NCBI RefSeq assembly: GCF_001667115.1
Contig: NZ_LZIJ01000011.1
Location: 1-56,535, forward strand
DNA: 56,535 bases
Direction of reading: 5' to 3'
Origin: Mycobacterium sp. 852002-51163_SCH5372311
Lineage (GTDB): Bacteria > Actinomycetota > Actinomycetes > Mycobacteriales > Mycobacteriaceae
Position numbers and translations under genes: made by a program. Below, piece after piece: positions 34,623-43,288 of this stretch. The notes beneath the pieces are model-generated. The model was not told the DNA's origin and did no database searches. It worked only from the letters and a program-made list of their open reading frames with translations. Positions within the stretch are counted from its first letter, which is position 1, and each line of letters opens with the position of its first letter.

Positions 34623-34741
34623 TGCGGGTCGGTTTCATCGGGCTGGGCAGCCAGGGCGAGCCGATGGCGCGTCGTATGCGCCCTTTGCGTTCCGCCACGA
34701 AAGCACTACCGTTACCGTTACAGTCAGGCATTCCGCTGTAA
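34619..34741 (+). pseudogene. 5' remnant of a beta-hydroxyacid dehydrogenase gene
   Basis: The frame starts inside the end of the hydrolase gene and reads MMRVGFIGLGSQGEPMARRM. That is the N-terminal Rossmann GxGxxG motif of 3-hydroxyisobutyrate-dehydrogenase-like enzymes and is comparable to the complete gene at 3624. After about 20 residues the homology ends and the frame closes after 40 codons. A deletion seems to have removed the rest and joined the remnant to the leader of the P450 gene. Confidence 0.65.
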
Positions 34742-34772
34742 TGGCCGGCAACCCGTCCGCAAGGAGTGTGCA

Positions 34773-35975
34773 ATGACCAAATCGAAAGTCGTCTTCGATC
34801 CGTTCTCCGAGGAGTTTTTCAACGGCGCCTGGGATACCTACCGGCGGATGCAAGAAGAAGCGCCGGTCTACTACAACGAGGAGTACGACTTCTACGCGCT
34901 GACCCGCCACGAGGATGTGGCCGCGGGCCTCAAGGACTTCGAGACGTACTCGTCGTCGTACGGCATCGATCTGTCGATGGTGCGGTCCGGGCAAAAACCG
35001 CCGCAGTCCATCATCTTCATGGACCCTCCCGACCACCGCCACATGCGCAGCTTGCTGAACAAGGTCTTCACGCCGCGCGCCATCCAATCGCAGCGCCAGA
35101 TGGTCATCGAGAAGATCGACAAATATCTCAGCGCGGCCGATCCCGACTCCTTCGACGTGGTGCGCGACCTCTCCGGTCCGTTCCCCGTCGAGGTGATCAC
35201 AACGATGCTCGGGGTGCCGGAAGAGCATGCGCAGCAAATACGTCACTGGATCGACGTGTCGCTGACGCGCAAGCCCGGCCAGGTCGAAGTCGACGAAGTG
35301 GGCATGCAGGCCAACGTCAATACCGCGATGTTGTACTACGACCTGGTGAAGCAGCGCCGCGAGGATCCGCGCGACGACCTGTTCACCAAGCTGATCGAGG
35401 CCGAGATCGAGCGCGAAGACGGGCAGAAGACCAAGCTCGACGATCTCGAAATCACTGGTTTCGCAACGTTATTGGGCGGCGCGGGCGCCGAGACCGTCAC
35501 CAAGCTGGTCGGTAATGCACCCGTGGTGTTCGCCCGCTTCCCCGGCGAGTGGCAAAAGCTGCTCGACGATCGCACCAAGATTCCGGCCGCTGTCGAAGAG
35601 CTGTTGCGCTACGAGGCGCCGTCGCAGTATCAGGTCCGTCGCTCAATGAAAGACGTCCACCTGCACGGCGTCACAATCCCGGCCGGCAAGCCGGTGTTCT
35701 TGATTAACGGCGCGGCCAACCGCGACCCCGCGGCCTGGACTGATCCCGACAAATTCGACATCGACCGCGACCGGTCCGAAGCCCAGAACATGGGATTCGG
35801 CTACGGGATTCACAGCTGCCTCGGCGCAGCGCTCGCGCGCATGGAGACCGCGATCGCACTGGAAAAGCTGCTCGACTTCATGCCTCGCTACGAAGTGGAT
35901 TGGGACGGCTGCAAACGCGTGCACATGCAGAACGTCGCCGGCTGGCAGAACGTACCGGTGAAAGTCCTGCGATGA
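34773..35975 (+). CDS. cytochrome P450
   Basis: 400 residues, full length for a bacterial P450, starting with ATG after AAGGAG. The I-helix oxygen-binding motif is GGAGAETVT, the K-helix ExxR is EELLR, and the heme loop is FGYGIHSCLG with Cys349 as the axial ligand. It is soluble, with no membrane anchor. The stop overlaps the start of a ferredoxin gene (ATGA), so the redox partner is co-translated. It hydroxylates an unknown hydrophobic substrate. Confidence 0.93.
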   Translation: MTKSKVVFDPFSEEFFNGAWDTYRRMQEEAPVYYNEEYDFYALTRHEDVAAGLKDFETYSSSYGIDLSMVRSGQKPPQSIIFMDPPDHRHMRSLLNKVFTPRAIQSQRQMVIEKIDKYLSAADPDSFDVVRDLSGPFPVEVITTMLGVPEEHAQQIRHWIDVSLTRKPGQVEVDEVGMQANVNTAMLYYDLVKQRREDPRDDLFTKLIEAEIEREDGQKTKLDDLEITGFATLLGGAGAETVTKLVGNAPVVFARFPGEWQKLLDDRTKIPAAVEELLRYEAPSQYQVRRSMKDVHLHGVTIPAGKPVFLINGAANRDPAAWTDPDKFDIDRDRSEAQNMGFGYGIHSCLGAALARMETAIALEKLLDFMPRYEVDWDGCKRVHMQNVAGWQNVPVKVLR

Positions 35976-36163
35976 GAGTCGAAGTCGATTTCGGTCTGTG
36001 CGAGAGCAACGGGGTATGCATGGGCATCATTCCGGAGGTTTTCCATCTGGACGACGACGACATGCTGCACGTCCTGCAGCCAGAGGTCACGCCGGAGAAC
36101 GAAGCGCTGATCCGCGATGCGGTGCGTCAGTGTCCCCGGCAGGCCATCTCGATTAGGGAGTAG
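35972..36163 (+). CDS. [3Fe-4S] ferredoxin, P450 partner
   Basis: 63 residues. Three cluster cysteines (CESNGVC and QCPRQAI) with a non-Cys residue in the fourth position (IIPEVF) indicate a [3Fe-4S] cluster, as in the P450-linked ferredoxins of actinobacteria. Translationally coupled to the P450 by a four-base overlap. Confidence 0.9.
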   Translation: MRVEVDFGLCESNGVCMGIIPEVFHLDDDDMLHVLQPEVTPENEALIRDAVRQCPRQAISIRE

Positions 36164-36796
36164 TAGGGCCACGAGTGCTTGGCATTACGGCGGACTGAGC
36201 CCAGCATTCACCTTAGTTCTCACCATTCACAGCGCGCCAAAGCGTGGCATTTTGTTCGCCTCAGAGCGACAACTGTTGCGCGCCAAGCGATTTGTCCGTG
36301 GTGGCCGGACGAAAGTACTCGTGTCAATGTGCCCAGGGCGACAGTCGTAATGTCTTGGGCTTCAGTGTGAATCCTCGGCTTTGGGCGCGAATCCTGGGCT
36401 TTCGGTGTGCAGCCTGGGCGGAAATCCGCGTCGATTCCCGCCCTACATTCACACTGAAAGCCGTTGGTTCACAGCGAAAGCCGTCAGTTCACAGTGAAAG
36501 CCATCAGTTCACACTCAACGCGCAGTAACGCTTTCGTCCCTGTCCAGAAACTCGAGTGGTGGGCGGGACGCGCGATGCGCCGACCTCCACCCGAGCCCTC
36601 TGGCAGGGCGTTTGCCTCAGGATTGCCGCATGCATCAACATCGCCGTTGCCCCCGGGGTCGGGCATCCGATGACGACGGCCATGCTCGGTGATCTCGGCT
36701 CTGAGGACGAAATTGTGGTGCCGTAATACGAGAACATTTCCAAGCGTGGATGATGTGGATGCTGGGCACGTTAATCAGTCAAGAGAGGAAGCACAG
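36164..36796. other. long intergenic region with tandem short repeats and a possible gene remnant
   Basis: 633 bases without an intact gene. Bases 36350-36515 hold degenerate 20-base repeats (separate entry). Bases 36541-36726 keep a plausible protein-like frame ending LWQGVCLRIAACINIAVAPG, GHPMTTAMLGDLGSEDEIVVP, stop, which may be the 3' end of a lost gene that I cannot name. The last 20 bases hold GAGAGGAAG, the ribosome binding site of the alcohol dehydrogenase. Confidence 0.5.
36350..36515. repeat. degenerate ~20-base tandem repeats (GGCTTTC-TGTGAA type), inverted halves
   Basis: Repeats of the type TTCACAGTGAAAGCCGTCAG occur three to four times at 36450-36515. Related units in the opposite orientation (GGCTTTCGGTGTGCAGCC) lie at 36360-36415. 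The same repeat in reverse complement, including the adjoining GCCCTA block, recurs at 56388-56450 beside a transposase gene. The function is unknown; it may be the edge of an insertion element. Confidence 0.65.
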
Positions 36797-37957
36797 ATGA
36801 AAGCGGTGAGCTGTCTACACGGTAAGTTGTCGGTCGTCGACCTGCCTTCGCCGCAACCGGCCTCCGGACAACTGGTACTCGACGTGCTTCGGTGCGGTAT
36901 CTGCGGTTCCGACCTGCACGCCAAGGACCATGGCGACGAGTTGGCCGACGCGATGAACGCCGTGGGCTACGAACATTCCCTCACCAGCGACACGCCGGTC
37001 GTGTTCGGCCACGAGTTCTGCGGTCAGATTGCCGAGCGGGGACGCGGCGTGGCCAAGCAATTCAAAGCGGGCGCCACCGTGGTGTCTTTCCCGTTGCTGC
37101 GCGCCCAGCAAGGTGTCCACCTCACGGGGCTCTCTCCGCTGGCCCCCGGGGCCTACGCCGAACAGGTGCTCGCCGAGGCCGCGATGAGCTTCGTCGTGCC
37201 CAACGGTCTGGATCCCAACATCGCCGCATTGACCGAGCCGATGGCAGTCGCGTTGCACGCCGTGCAGCGCAGCGATATCGGCAGGCGCGACGTGGCTGTC
37301 GTGGTCGGGTGCGGTCCGGTCGGCCTTGCCGTCATCTGCCACCTCAAGGCCAAAGGTGTGGAAACGATTGTCGCCAGCGACTTCTCACCGGGACGACGTG
37401 CGCTGGCCCAACGTTGCGGCGCCAGCGTCGTGGTCGACCCCGCCGAGGGCTCGCCGTACGAAGCCGCGTGCGCGCGTAAGGGCGTGGTCACCTCGGTGAC
37501 CGATCTGTCCGAACTTGGCATCAGCGCGATGGAGAAGCTACGCAAATTGCCCGGCTGGAATCACGTCTACCGCGTCGCGGACAAGCTCGGCGCGGCAGCA
37601 CCAAAACGACCTGTGATCTTCGAATGCGTGGGCACACCGGGGATGATCGACTCGATTCTCGTTGCGGCGCCGTTCAATTCGCGTGTCGTGGTGGCCGGCG
37701 TATGCATGGGCACAGACCACTTCAGGCCCACGGTGGCGATCGGTAAGGAGATCGACTTACGCTTCGTGTTCGGTTACACGCCGTTGGAGTTCCGCGACAC
37801 CCTGTTCCAACTTGCCGAGGGCAAGCTCGACGCCACCGCACTGGTGACCGGAAGCGTAGGACTGGCGGGGGTTGACGCGGCGTTCGGAGCACTCGGAAAC
37901 CCCGAAACCCACGCCAAGATCCTCATCGATCCGCAGAGCCAAACCAGCGAAGTGTGA
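36797..37957 (+). CDS. zinc-dependent alcohol dehydrogenase (MDR family)
   Basis: 386 residues from the ATG at 36797 with GAGGAAG upstream. Catalytic zinc motifs are CGICGSDLH (Cys36) and GHEFCG (His72-Glu73); the NAD(P) site is VVVGCGPVGLAVI. The four-cysteine lobe for structural zinc is missing: the segment after the GHE motif (SFPLLRAQQGVHLTGLSPLAPG) has no cysteines. It probably oxidises an alcohol formed by the P450 system upstream. It is transcribed towards the minus-strand P450 cluster and separated from it by a strong hairpin. Confidence 0.88.
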   Translation: MKAVSCLHGKLSVVDLPSPQPASGQLVLDVLRCGICGSDLHAKDHGDELADAMNAVGYEHSLTSDTPVVFGHEFCGQIAERGRGVAKQFKAGATVVSFPLLRAQQGVHLTGLSPLAPGAYAEQVLAEAAMSFVVPNGLDPNIAALTEPMAVALHAVQRSDIGRRDVAVVVGCGPVGLAVICHLKAKGVETIVASDFSPGRRALAQRCGASVVVDPAEGSPYEAACARKGVVTSVTDLSELGISAMEKLRKLPGWNHVYRVADKLGAAAPKRPVIFECVGTPGMIDSILVAAPFNSRVVVAGVCMGTDHFRPTVAIGKEIDLRFVFGYTPLEFRDTLFQLAEGKLDATALVTGSVGLAGVDAAFGALGNPETHAKILIDPQSQTSEV

Positions 37958-37974
37958 GCGGTCTACGCAGTACC

Positions 37975-38034
37975 GCGAGCGTGCATAGTTGTACGCCGCT
38001 GATCGGCGTGTCACGTACAAACACGCACGCTCGC
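37975..38034. terminator. large inverted repeat between convergent genes
   Basis: Arms 37975-37995 and 38014-38034 pair over 18 of 21 positions (GCGAGCGTGC against GCACGCTCGC at the outer ends). The loop contains a further CGCCG/CGGCG stem. It stands between convergent genes (stops at 37957 and 38076), so it may end transcription from both sides. It has no U-tract. Confidence 0.6.
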
Positions 38035-38075
38035 CATGGGCGGGAGTGCGCTCGCCATGGGCGGCAGTGAACGCG

Positions 38076-38264
38076 TCAACGTTCCTGGATTGCCTGCTCG
38101 GGGCAGCATTCGATGGCCTCACGGGTGGCCGCCTCCAATTCCGCTGGGACATCAGAGGTTATCGCCACCGAGTAGCCGTCGTCGGTCAGGCTGAACACCT
38201 CGGGACACAGCGTCAGGCACATGCCGTGACCGCGACAGCACTGATCGTCGACCCAGACCTTCAT
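38076..38264 (-). CDS. [3Fe-4S] ferredoxin, P450 partner
   Basis: 62 residues: CRGHGMC, then LCPEVF and CCPEQAI. The extra cysteine in LCPEVF leaves open a [4Fe-4S] form, but the length and order are those of P450-linked ferredoxins. The start overlaps the P450 stop by four bases. Confidence 0.9.
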   Translation of the reverse strand: MKVWVDDQCCRGHGMCLTLCPEVFSLTDDGYSVAITSDVPAELEAATREAIECCPEQAIQER

Positions 38265-39538
38265 GCCGGCGTGAACTCCAGATGCAGCTCGGTCAGGCCA
38301 CGCAGGATGTAGGTCGGAACATATTGGTAGCGACGGTCATTCGCCGGTCCGTGGACACGCTCGTTGATCCGGATGTCAGAGGTCCGGTCCAGCAGCCGCT
38401 CGATCGCTACCCGGGTCTCGGCCCTTGCCAGCGGAGCACCCGGGCAGCTGTGGATGCCTCGCCCGAACGAGATGTGCTGCCGGGCGTTCTTGCGGGCCAG
38501 GTCGAAGGTGGTGGGGTCGTCGAACCGGCGCGGATCACGGTTGGCGGCCGCCTGCACAATCATCACCGTGGTGCCTGCGGGAAGGTCGACCCCACCGACG
38601 GTGACGGGCACCCGGTTCAGGCGGAAGTCACCCTTGACCGGGCTCTCGATGCGCAACGCCTCTTCGATGAAGTTCGGGATCAGGCTGCGGTCCTTGCGCA
38701 GCTGCGCCTGAATGTCGGGTCGCTCTCCGATGGTCTGCAAGGCCGCACCCAGCAGCCGCACGGTGGTTTCCTGGCCGGCCGAGAACACGTTGCTCGCCAC
38801 CCGTGCCACGTCTTCGACCTCGGGAATGGAGCCGTCCGGGTAGGTCGCGGTGGCCAGCCCGGTCAGCACATCGTCGCGGGGTTCACGCCGGCGGTCCCGA
38901 ACGTAGTCGGAGAAAAGACCGTAGAGGAATGCCAGCGGACTGTGGGCCAGCGATTCCTTGCCGGTGCCGCCGATCCCGCCGCCCGAATGCTCGCGGATGC
39001 CTTTGACAAACTTGTCGCGATCTTCCATGGGCACGCCAAGTAGGTCGGCGATCACCAGCAGCGTGAACGGGCCGGCGAAGCCCTTGATCCATTCGCCGTG
39101 GCCGGGCGCCAAAAATTCGTCGAGTGCTTGGTCGGCAAGCGCCCACATGGCGTCCTCATTCTCCTTGAGGCGCTTCGGGGTGATCAGCCGCATCAGCAGG
39201 GAACGGTGGTTGGTGTGGGTCGGCGGGTCGAGGGTCGGTAGCTGGTCGCTGAAGGGCAGCTCGTCCCGATGTTTCTCGATCAGCTCGGTGATGTCAGTGA
39301 GACCTTCGAGCGGGACCGGAAAGCCGGGGAACGGTCCGGTCACTGAGATGCACGAGGACCACGTCTCAGCGTCGTTGAGCACCGCGCACGCCTCGTCCCA
39401 ACCGGTGACCATGGTGACGTTGTGGTGGCTCTCCCGCGTGACGGGGCATTGCTGCCGCAGCGCCTCGTAATACGGATACGGATTCTTGACGAGCTGTTTG
39501 TCGCGGAAGAAATCCATCTCGGTGAAATCGTTCACCAT
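38261..39538 (-). CDS. cytochrome P450
   Basis: 425 residues from an ATG with GGAG 8 bases upstream. The I-helix reads VFSAGQETTVRL, the K-helix EEALR, and the heme loop FGRGIHSCPGAPLARAE with Cys365. It is coupled to the ferredoxin gene by a four-base overlap. A GAGAAT-type palindrome with an imperfect right half lies 29 bases upstream of the start. It differs clearly from the P450s at 34773 and 53443. The substrate is unknown. Confidence 0.93.
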   Translation of the reverse strand: MVNDFTEMDFFRDKQLVKNPYPYYEALRQQCPVTRESHHNVTMVTGWDEACAVLNDAETWSSCISVTGPFPGFPVPLEGLTDITELIEKHRDELPFSDQLPTLDPPTHTNHRSLLMRLITPKRLKENEDAMWALADQALDEFLAPGHGEWIKGFAGPFTLLVIADLLGVPMEDRDKFVKGIREHSGGGIGGTGKESLAHSPLAFLYGLFSDYVRDRRREPRDDVLTGLATATYPDGSIPEVEDVARVASNVFSAGQETTVRLLGAALQTIGERPDIQAQLRKDRSLIPNFIEEALRIESPVKGDFRLNRVPVTVGGVDLPAGTTVMIVQAAANRDPRRFDDPTTFDLARKNARQHISFGRGIHSCPGAPLARAETRVAIERLLDRTSDIRINERVHGPANDRRYQYVPTYILRGLTELHLEFTPA

Positions 39539-39566
39539 CGCTTGCTCCGTTCGAATCTCGTCTAGA

Positions 39567-39581
39567 GAGAATCATCCTCTC
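39567..39581. promoter_or_regulatory. imperfect GAGAAT palindrome upstream of P450
   Basis: GAGAAT-CAT-CCTCTC: the left half is exact and the right half matches 4 of 6. It is 29 bases upstream of the P450 start at 39538, the same distance as the perfect site at 1088 has from its gene. Confidence 0.5.
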
Positions 39582-39639
39582 AGAGATGAGTATTAGATTT
39601 CCACACGGCCCAGTCCGCCGTCAACGAGAGCCCGGGGTT

Positions 39640-40146
39640 TCAGCTGGCAGGAACCAGATCGGCGGCGACCGACGGGAACGCCATCAGCCCGCTGCGGAAG
39701 ATCTCGGCGTCGTCGACCGAGATTTCCGGCGCGGCTGCGGCCGCCAGCGCCTGTGCCTTGAAGGTGTGGGCGGCCCTGCTGAGGCGATGTTGCACCAGGC
39801 CGACGTTGTCAGCGAGCTCGGCGGGCCAGGTCTCCCCCCACAGCGTGACCTCGGTGACGCCGTGGTCGAGCGCCAGCAGCACGCCTTGGCGCACCCGGGA
39901 ATCGCATCCGACGAGGTCCGCGGCCGCCGCCAGGGACTGCGGACGAGGACGGGTTGCGGCCGACGCCAGCGCATCTTCAAGGTCGAGCGTGCGGGCTCCG
40001 AGGATCTGCAGAGGCCGATCGTCCGGGTGATCGGCGATCAGCACGGTGACATCCCATCCGGCCACCGCGCGATCGAAAAGCCAGCCCCCGGCGAACCTCA
40101 CGACGTCCACGACGCTGGAGGCGACGACGTCGAGCCGGTACCTCAT
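39640..40146 (-). CDS. conserved hypothetical protein
   Basis: 168 residues from the ATG at 40146, which overlaps the stop of the TetR gene (ATGA), so the two are translationally coupled. The sequence (MRYRLDVVASSVVDVVRFAGGWLFDRAVAGWDVTVLI, ADHPDDRPLQILGA, then many alanines) is soluble and has no catalytic motif that I recognise. Its place behind a TetR regulator hints at a role linked to that regulator. Confidence 0.75.
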   Translation of the reverse strand: MRYRLDVVASSVVDVVRFAGGWLFDRAVAGWDVTVLIADHPDDRPLQILGARTLDLEDALASAATRPRPQSLAAAADLVGCDSRVRQGVLLALDHGVTEVTLWGETWPAELADNVGLVQHRLSRAAHTFKAQALAAAAAPEISVDDAEIFRSGLMAFPSVAADLVPAS

Positions 40147-40754
40147 GTTCGGCGCAACGTCTTCCTCGCTGGCGCGAAGTCCCGGGCCAGCGCCTCGGCG
40201 TACTCCTTGAACACCTCGGCCAGCGGTATCGATGGATCGAGCAACCATGTGGTTTCCATTCCGTTGATGAAGGCGAGAATTTCGACTGCCTTGACTGCAG
40301 GGTCTATGTCGGTGCGATATCGGCCGGCGGCCTGACCACGGCGGATACCGTCGGCAACGATGCCGAGCGCGTCCCGCTGCCTGGCCAGCAGGCGATCATG
40401 TAGCGGGGCTTCCGGAAGGATGTTCTCCACCAGGAGCACCGTGAAGGTGCCCACGAGCTCGGGCGCCCGGTCGAACCGATCGGCGACCTGAGCGATCTCG
40501 GCGATCAGATCGCCTTTACGGTCCGCGTGGGCGTCGTCGTCGCGGTCGCGCGCGTCCAGCACCGCATGCAGCAGCTGTTCCTTGGATTCGAAGTGGTGCA
40601 GCAGCCCAGCGGGGCTCACCCCGGCTTCCCCGGCGATCTGCGCCAGGGTGGTGTTGCGCCAGCCGTTGCGCGTCAGGAGCCGCTGAGCGACGTCGAGGAT
40701 GCGCTGCTTTCGGTCCTCACCCTTGGCGAGCAATGTGTCGTACGGACGGGGCAA
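40143..40754 (-). CDS. TetR family transcriptional regulator
   Basis: 203 residues if started at the TTG at 40754, which has GAGGGAG just upstream; an ATG at 40790 would start inside the presumed operator and is less likely. The N-terminal helix-turn-helix is RKQRILDVAQRLLTRNGWRNTTLAQIAGEAGVSPAGLLHHFESKEQLLHAVL. The C-terminal helices form a ligand pocket of unknown specificity. A 34-base inverted repeat at 40772-40805 is a candidate autoregulatory operator. The divergent side has no gene, so it probably controls its own transcript and perhaps the thiolase unit upstream. Confidence 0.88.
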   Translation of the reverse strand: MPRPYDTLLAKGEDRKQRILDVAQRLLTRNGWRNTTLAQIAGEAGVSPAGLLHHFESKEQLLHAVLDARDRDDDAHADRKGDLIAEIAQVADRFDRAPELVGTFTVLLVENILPEAPLHDRLLARQRDALGIVADGIRRGQAAGRYRTDIDPAVKAVEILAFINGMETTWLLDPSIPLAEVFKEYAEALARDFAPARKTLRRT

Positions 40755-40771
40755 CGGACTCCCTCGGTCGA

Positions 40772-40805
40772 AAACCAACCAACTGAACACACAGTAGGTA
40801 GGTTT
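40772..40805. promoter_or_regulatory. inverted repeat, probable TetR operator
   Basis: AAACCAACCAACT and AGTAGGTAGGTTT are inverted copies (11 of 13 positions) separated by eight bases. The repeat ends 17 bases before the TTG start of the TetR gene and 34 bases after the thiolase stop, a typical autoregulatory position. It is unlike the GAGAAT palindrome, so a different regulator is expected. Confidence 0.6.
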
Positions 40806-40839
40806 TGCCGAGCTGGCAAGGGTCAGGTTCGACGCGTGG

Positions 40840-41988
40840 TTAGTTCACGAGCTCAACCAAGGTGGCATTGGCGGTGCCGCCGCCCTCGCACATGGTCTGC
40901 AGGCCGTAGCGAATTCCGTTGTCGCGCATGTGATGCACCATGCGTGTCATCAGCACGGCGCCGGAAGCACCCAACGGGTGACCGAGAGCGATCGCGCCCC
41001 CCAGCGGGTTCATCCGCTCCGGATCGGCGCCGGTTTCGGCCAGCCAGGCCAGGGGCACCGGCGCGAAGGCTTCGTTCACCTCGAAAACACCGACCTCCGC
41101 GAGCGTGACGCCCGCCTTCTTGAGCAGCTTTTCGGTAGCCGGGATCGGGCCGGTGAGCATGAGCACCGGATCGGCGCCGGTGACTGCGCCCGCGCGGTAA
41201 CGCACGATGGGCGTCAATCCCAGTCCGAGCGCCATCTCGGACGTGGTCACCAAGAGCGCGGCCGCGCCGTCGGAGATTTGCGAGGAATTGCCCGCGTGGA
41301 TCACCCCGTCTTCGACGAACGCGGGCTTGAGCCCGGCCAGCTTTTCGACCGTGGTCCCGCGCCGCACACCCTCGTCATCGACGACGACCGCGGCGTCGCC
41401 GGGAAACACCGGGACGATCTGATTGGTGAAGGCTCCGGCGTCCTGCGCCGCCGCGGCCCGCTCGTGGGACTGTGCGGAGTACTCGTCAAGCCGGCTGCGG
41501 GAGAAGCCCCACTTTTTGGCGATCATCTCCGCCGACAGGCCTTGATTGAACGAGAAGTCATCATAGCGGGCAAGGACTTTCGGGCCATACGGCATCCCGG
41601 TTGCTCTGGCCGCACCGAGCGGGACACGGCTCATGACCTCGACTCCTCCGGCCACCACCACGTCTTGCTGACCCGACATCACCGCCTGCACGGCGAAGTC
41701 GAGGGCCTGCTGGCTGGAGCCGCAGGCCCGGTTCACTGTGGTTCCGGGAATGGTCTCGGGCCAGCCTGCCGCCAGGACCGCGTAGCGGCCGATGTTGCTG
41801 GATTGGTCACCGACCTGCGATACGCAGCCCCAGATCACGTCGTCGACCAGCTCCGGACCAACTCCCGCGCGTTCCAGCAGTTCGTTGAGGACGACCGCGG
41901 ACAGGTCGGCGGCATGCATACCGGACAATCCGCCGTTGCGCTTCCCTACCGCCGTGCGCACGGCTTCGACGATGACTGTCTCGCGCAT
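40840..41988 (-). CDS. thiolase (acetyl-CoA C-acyltransferase)
   Basis: 382 residues with all catalytic elements of a degradative thiolase: Cys89 (VNRACGSSQQA), His337 (GHPLGASGA) and Cys367 (CEGGGTANATLVEL). It should cleave 3-ketoacyl-CoA to release acetyl- or propionyl-CoA. It lies between the TetR gene and an acyl-CoA dehydrogenase on the same strand, fitting one beta-oxidation unit. It resembles the FadA-type enzymes of mycobacterial lipid and steroid breakdown, but the chain specificity cannot be read. Confidence 0.92.
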   Translation of the reverse strand: MRETVIVEAVRTAVGKRNGGLSGMHAADLSAVVLNELLERAGVGPELVDDVIWGCVSQVGDQSSNIGRYAVLAAGWPETIPGTTVNRACGSSQQALDFAVQAVMSGQQDVVVAGGVEVMSRVPLGAARATGMPYGPKVLARYDDFSFNQGLSAEMIAKKWGFSRSRLDEYSAQSHERAAAAQDAGAFTNQIVPVFPGDAAVVVDDEGVRRGTTVEKLAGLKPAFVEDGVIHAGNSSQISDGAAALLVTTSEMALGLGLTPIVRYRAGAVTGADPVLMLTGPIPATEKLLKKAGVTLAEVGVFEVNEAFAPVPLAWLAETGADPERMNPLGGAIALGHPLGASGAVLMTRMVHHMRDNGIRYGLQTMCEGGGTANATLVELVN

Positions 41989-42084
41989 GTCCGCTCCGAT
42001 CGCTATACCGCTCCGCCGAACGTGTTCTCACGGCGAAAAAATCGCAGAAAACTCGCCGTCGGTGCACGTTCGACGACTAAAACA

Positions 42085-43251
42085 TCAATAACTTCTGGGC
42101 AATTTCAGCACATGCGACCCGAGGAAGTTCAGGATCATCTCCTGGCTGATCGGCGCGATCTTCATCAGCCGCGCCTCCCGGAAGTACCGCGCGACGTGGT
42201 ACTCCTCCGAATAACCCATGCCGCCGTGGGTCTGCAACGCCCGGTCGGCGGCGGTGAAACCGGCATCGGCACACAGGTACTTGGCGGTATTGGCTTCGCG
42301 CCCACAGGGTTTGCCGTTGTCGTAGAGCCAGGTCGCCTTGCGCAGCATCAGCTCGGCGGCGTCCAGCCGAGCCAGTGAATCGGCCAACGGGAATTGGATG
42401 CCCTGGTTCATGCCGATCGGCCGGTCGAACACGTGCCGTTCGTTGGCGTATCGCACGGCCTTCTCCAGCGCTACCCGGCCGATGCCGAGCGCCTCGGCGG
42501 CGATCAGCATCCGCTCCGGGTTCAGGCCGTCCAGGATGTATTGAAACCCCTTGCCCTCTTCGCCAATTCGGTCTTCGACGGGCACTTCCAGGTTGTCGAT
42601 GAACAATTCGTTGGAGCTGACGGCATTGCGGCCCATCTTGCGGATCGGGCGCACGTCGACCCGGCTGCGGTCGAGATCGGTGAGGAACAGCGTCATGCCG
42701 TCGGTCTTCTTCGAGACCTCGTCATATGACTGGGTTCGCGTCAGCAGCAGGATCTTGTCGGACTCCATCGCTTTGGAGATCCACACCTTGCGGCCGTTGA
42801 TGACGTAGCGGTCTCCGTCGCGTTTGGCAAAAGTCGTTATCCGCGAAGTATCAAGCCCCGCACCAGGTTCGGTCACCCCGAAGCAGACATGTACATCGCC
42901 GGTCGCGACGGGCGGCAGGGTGCGGCGTTTGAGTTCCTCCGACCCGTGCACCACCACCGGCTGCATACCGAAGATCGACAGGTGGATCGAACTGGCGGCG
43001 TTCATACCGCCGCCGGACTTGGCGACCTCCTCGAGCAGCAGCGTGGCTTCGGTGATGCCGAGGCCGTGGCCGCCGTATTCGGTCGGGATCGTCATGCCCA
43101 ACCAGCCGCCGTCGGCGATGGCCCGGTAGAACTCGGTCGGAAACTCGTGGGCCTGGTCTTTTTCCATCCAGTAGTGGTCGTCGAACTTCCGGGCCAACTC
43201 GGCGACCGACCGGCGAATCAGTTCCTGGTCCTCGGTCAGCTCGAATTCCAT
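42085..43251 (-). CDS. acyl-CoA dehydrogenase
   Basis: 388 residues from the ATG at 43251 (GAGGGG 8 bases upstream); another ATG at 43260 has no site. Full-length ACAD: N-terminal helices, the FGVTEPGAGLDTSRI flavin-contact motif (about 120-135), INGRKVWISKA, then RHVFDRPIGMNQGIQFPLAD and the C-terminal LQTHGGMGYSEEYHVARYFREARLMKIAPISQE. It is preceded by a perfect 19-base hairpin at 43289-43344. With the thiolase it forms part of a beta-oxidation set. Confidence 0.92.
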   Translation of the reverse strand: MEFELTEDQELIRRSVAELARKFDDHYWMEKDQAHEFPTEFYRAIADGGWLGMTIPTEYGGHGLGITEATLLLEEVAKSGGGMNAASSIHLSIFGMQPVVVHGSEELKRRTLPPVATGDVHVCFGVTEPGAGLDTSRITTFAKRDGDRYVINGRKVWISKAMESDKILLLTRTQSYDEVSKKTDGMTLFLTDLDRSRVDVRPIRKMGRNAVSSNELFIDNLEVPVEDRIGEEGKGFQYILDGLNPERMLIAAEALGIGRVALEKAVRYANERHVFDRPIGMNQGIQFPLADSLARLDAAELMLRKATWLYDNGKPCGREANTAKYLCADAGFTAADRALQTHGGMGYSEEYHVARYFREARLMKIAPISQEMILNFLGSHVLKLPRSY

Positions 43252-43288
43252 GTCAAGCACCCCTCTTCAGCGCGAGCCCCTTCAGCGC

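Noticed and set aside
36350..36515. Possible CRISPR array
   Set aside because: The repeats are about 20 bases long, tandem without unique spacers of regular length, degenerate, and no cas genes are near.
40930..42378. Plus-strand open frame of about 480 codons opposite the thiolase
   Set aside because: Shadow of the thiolase, which has complete catalytic motifs on the other strand.
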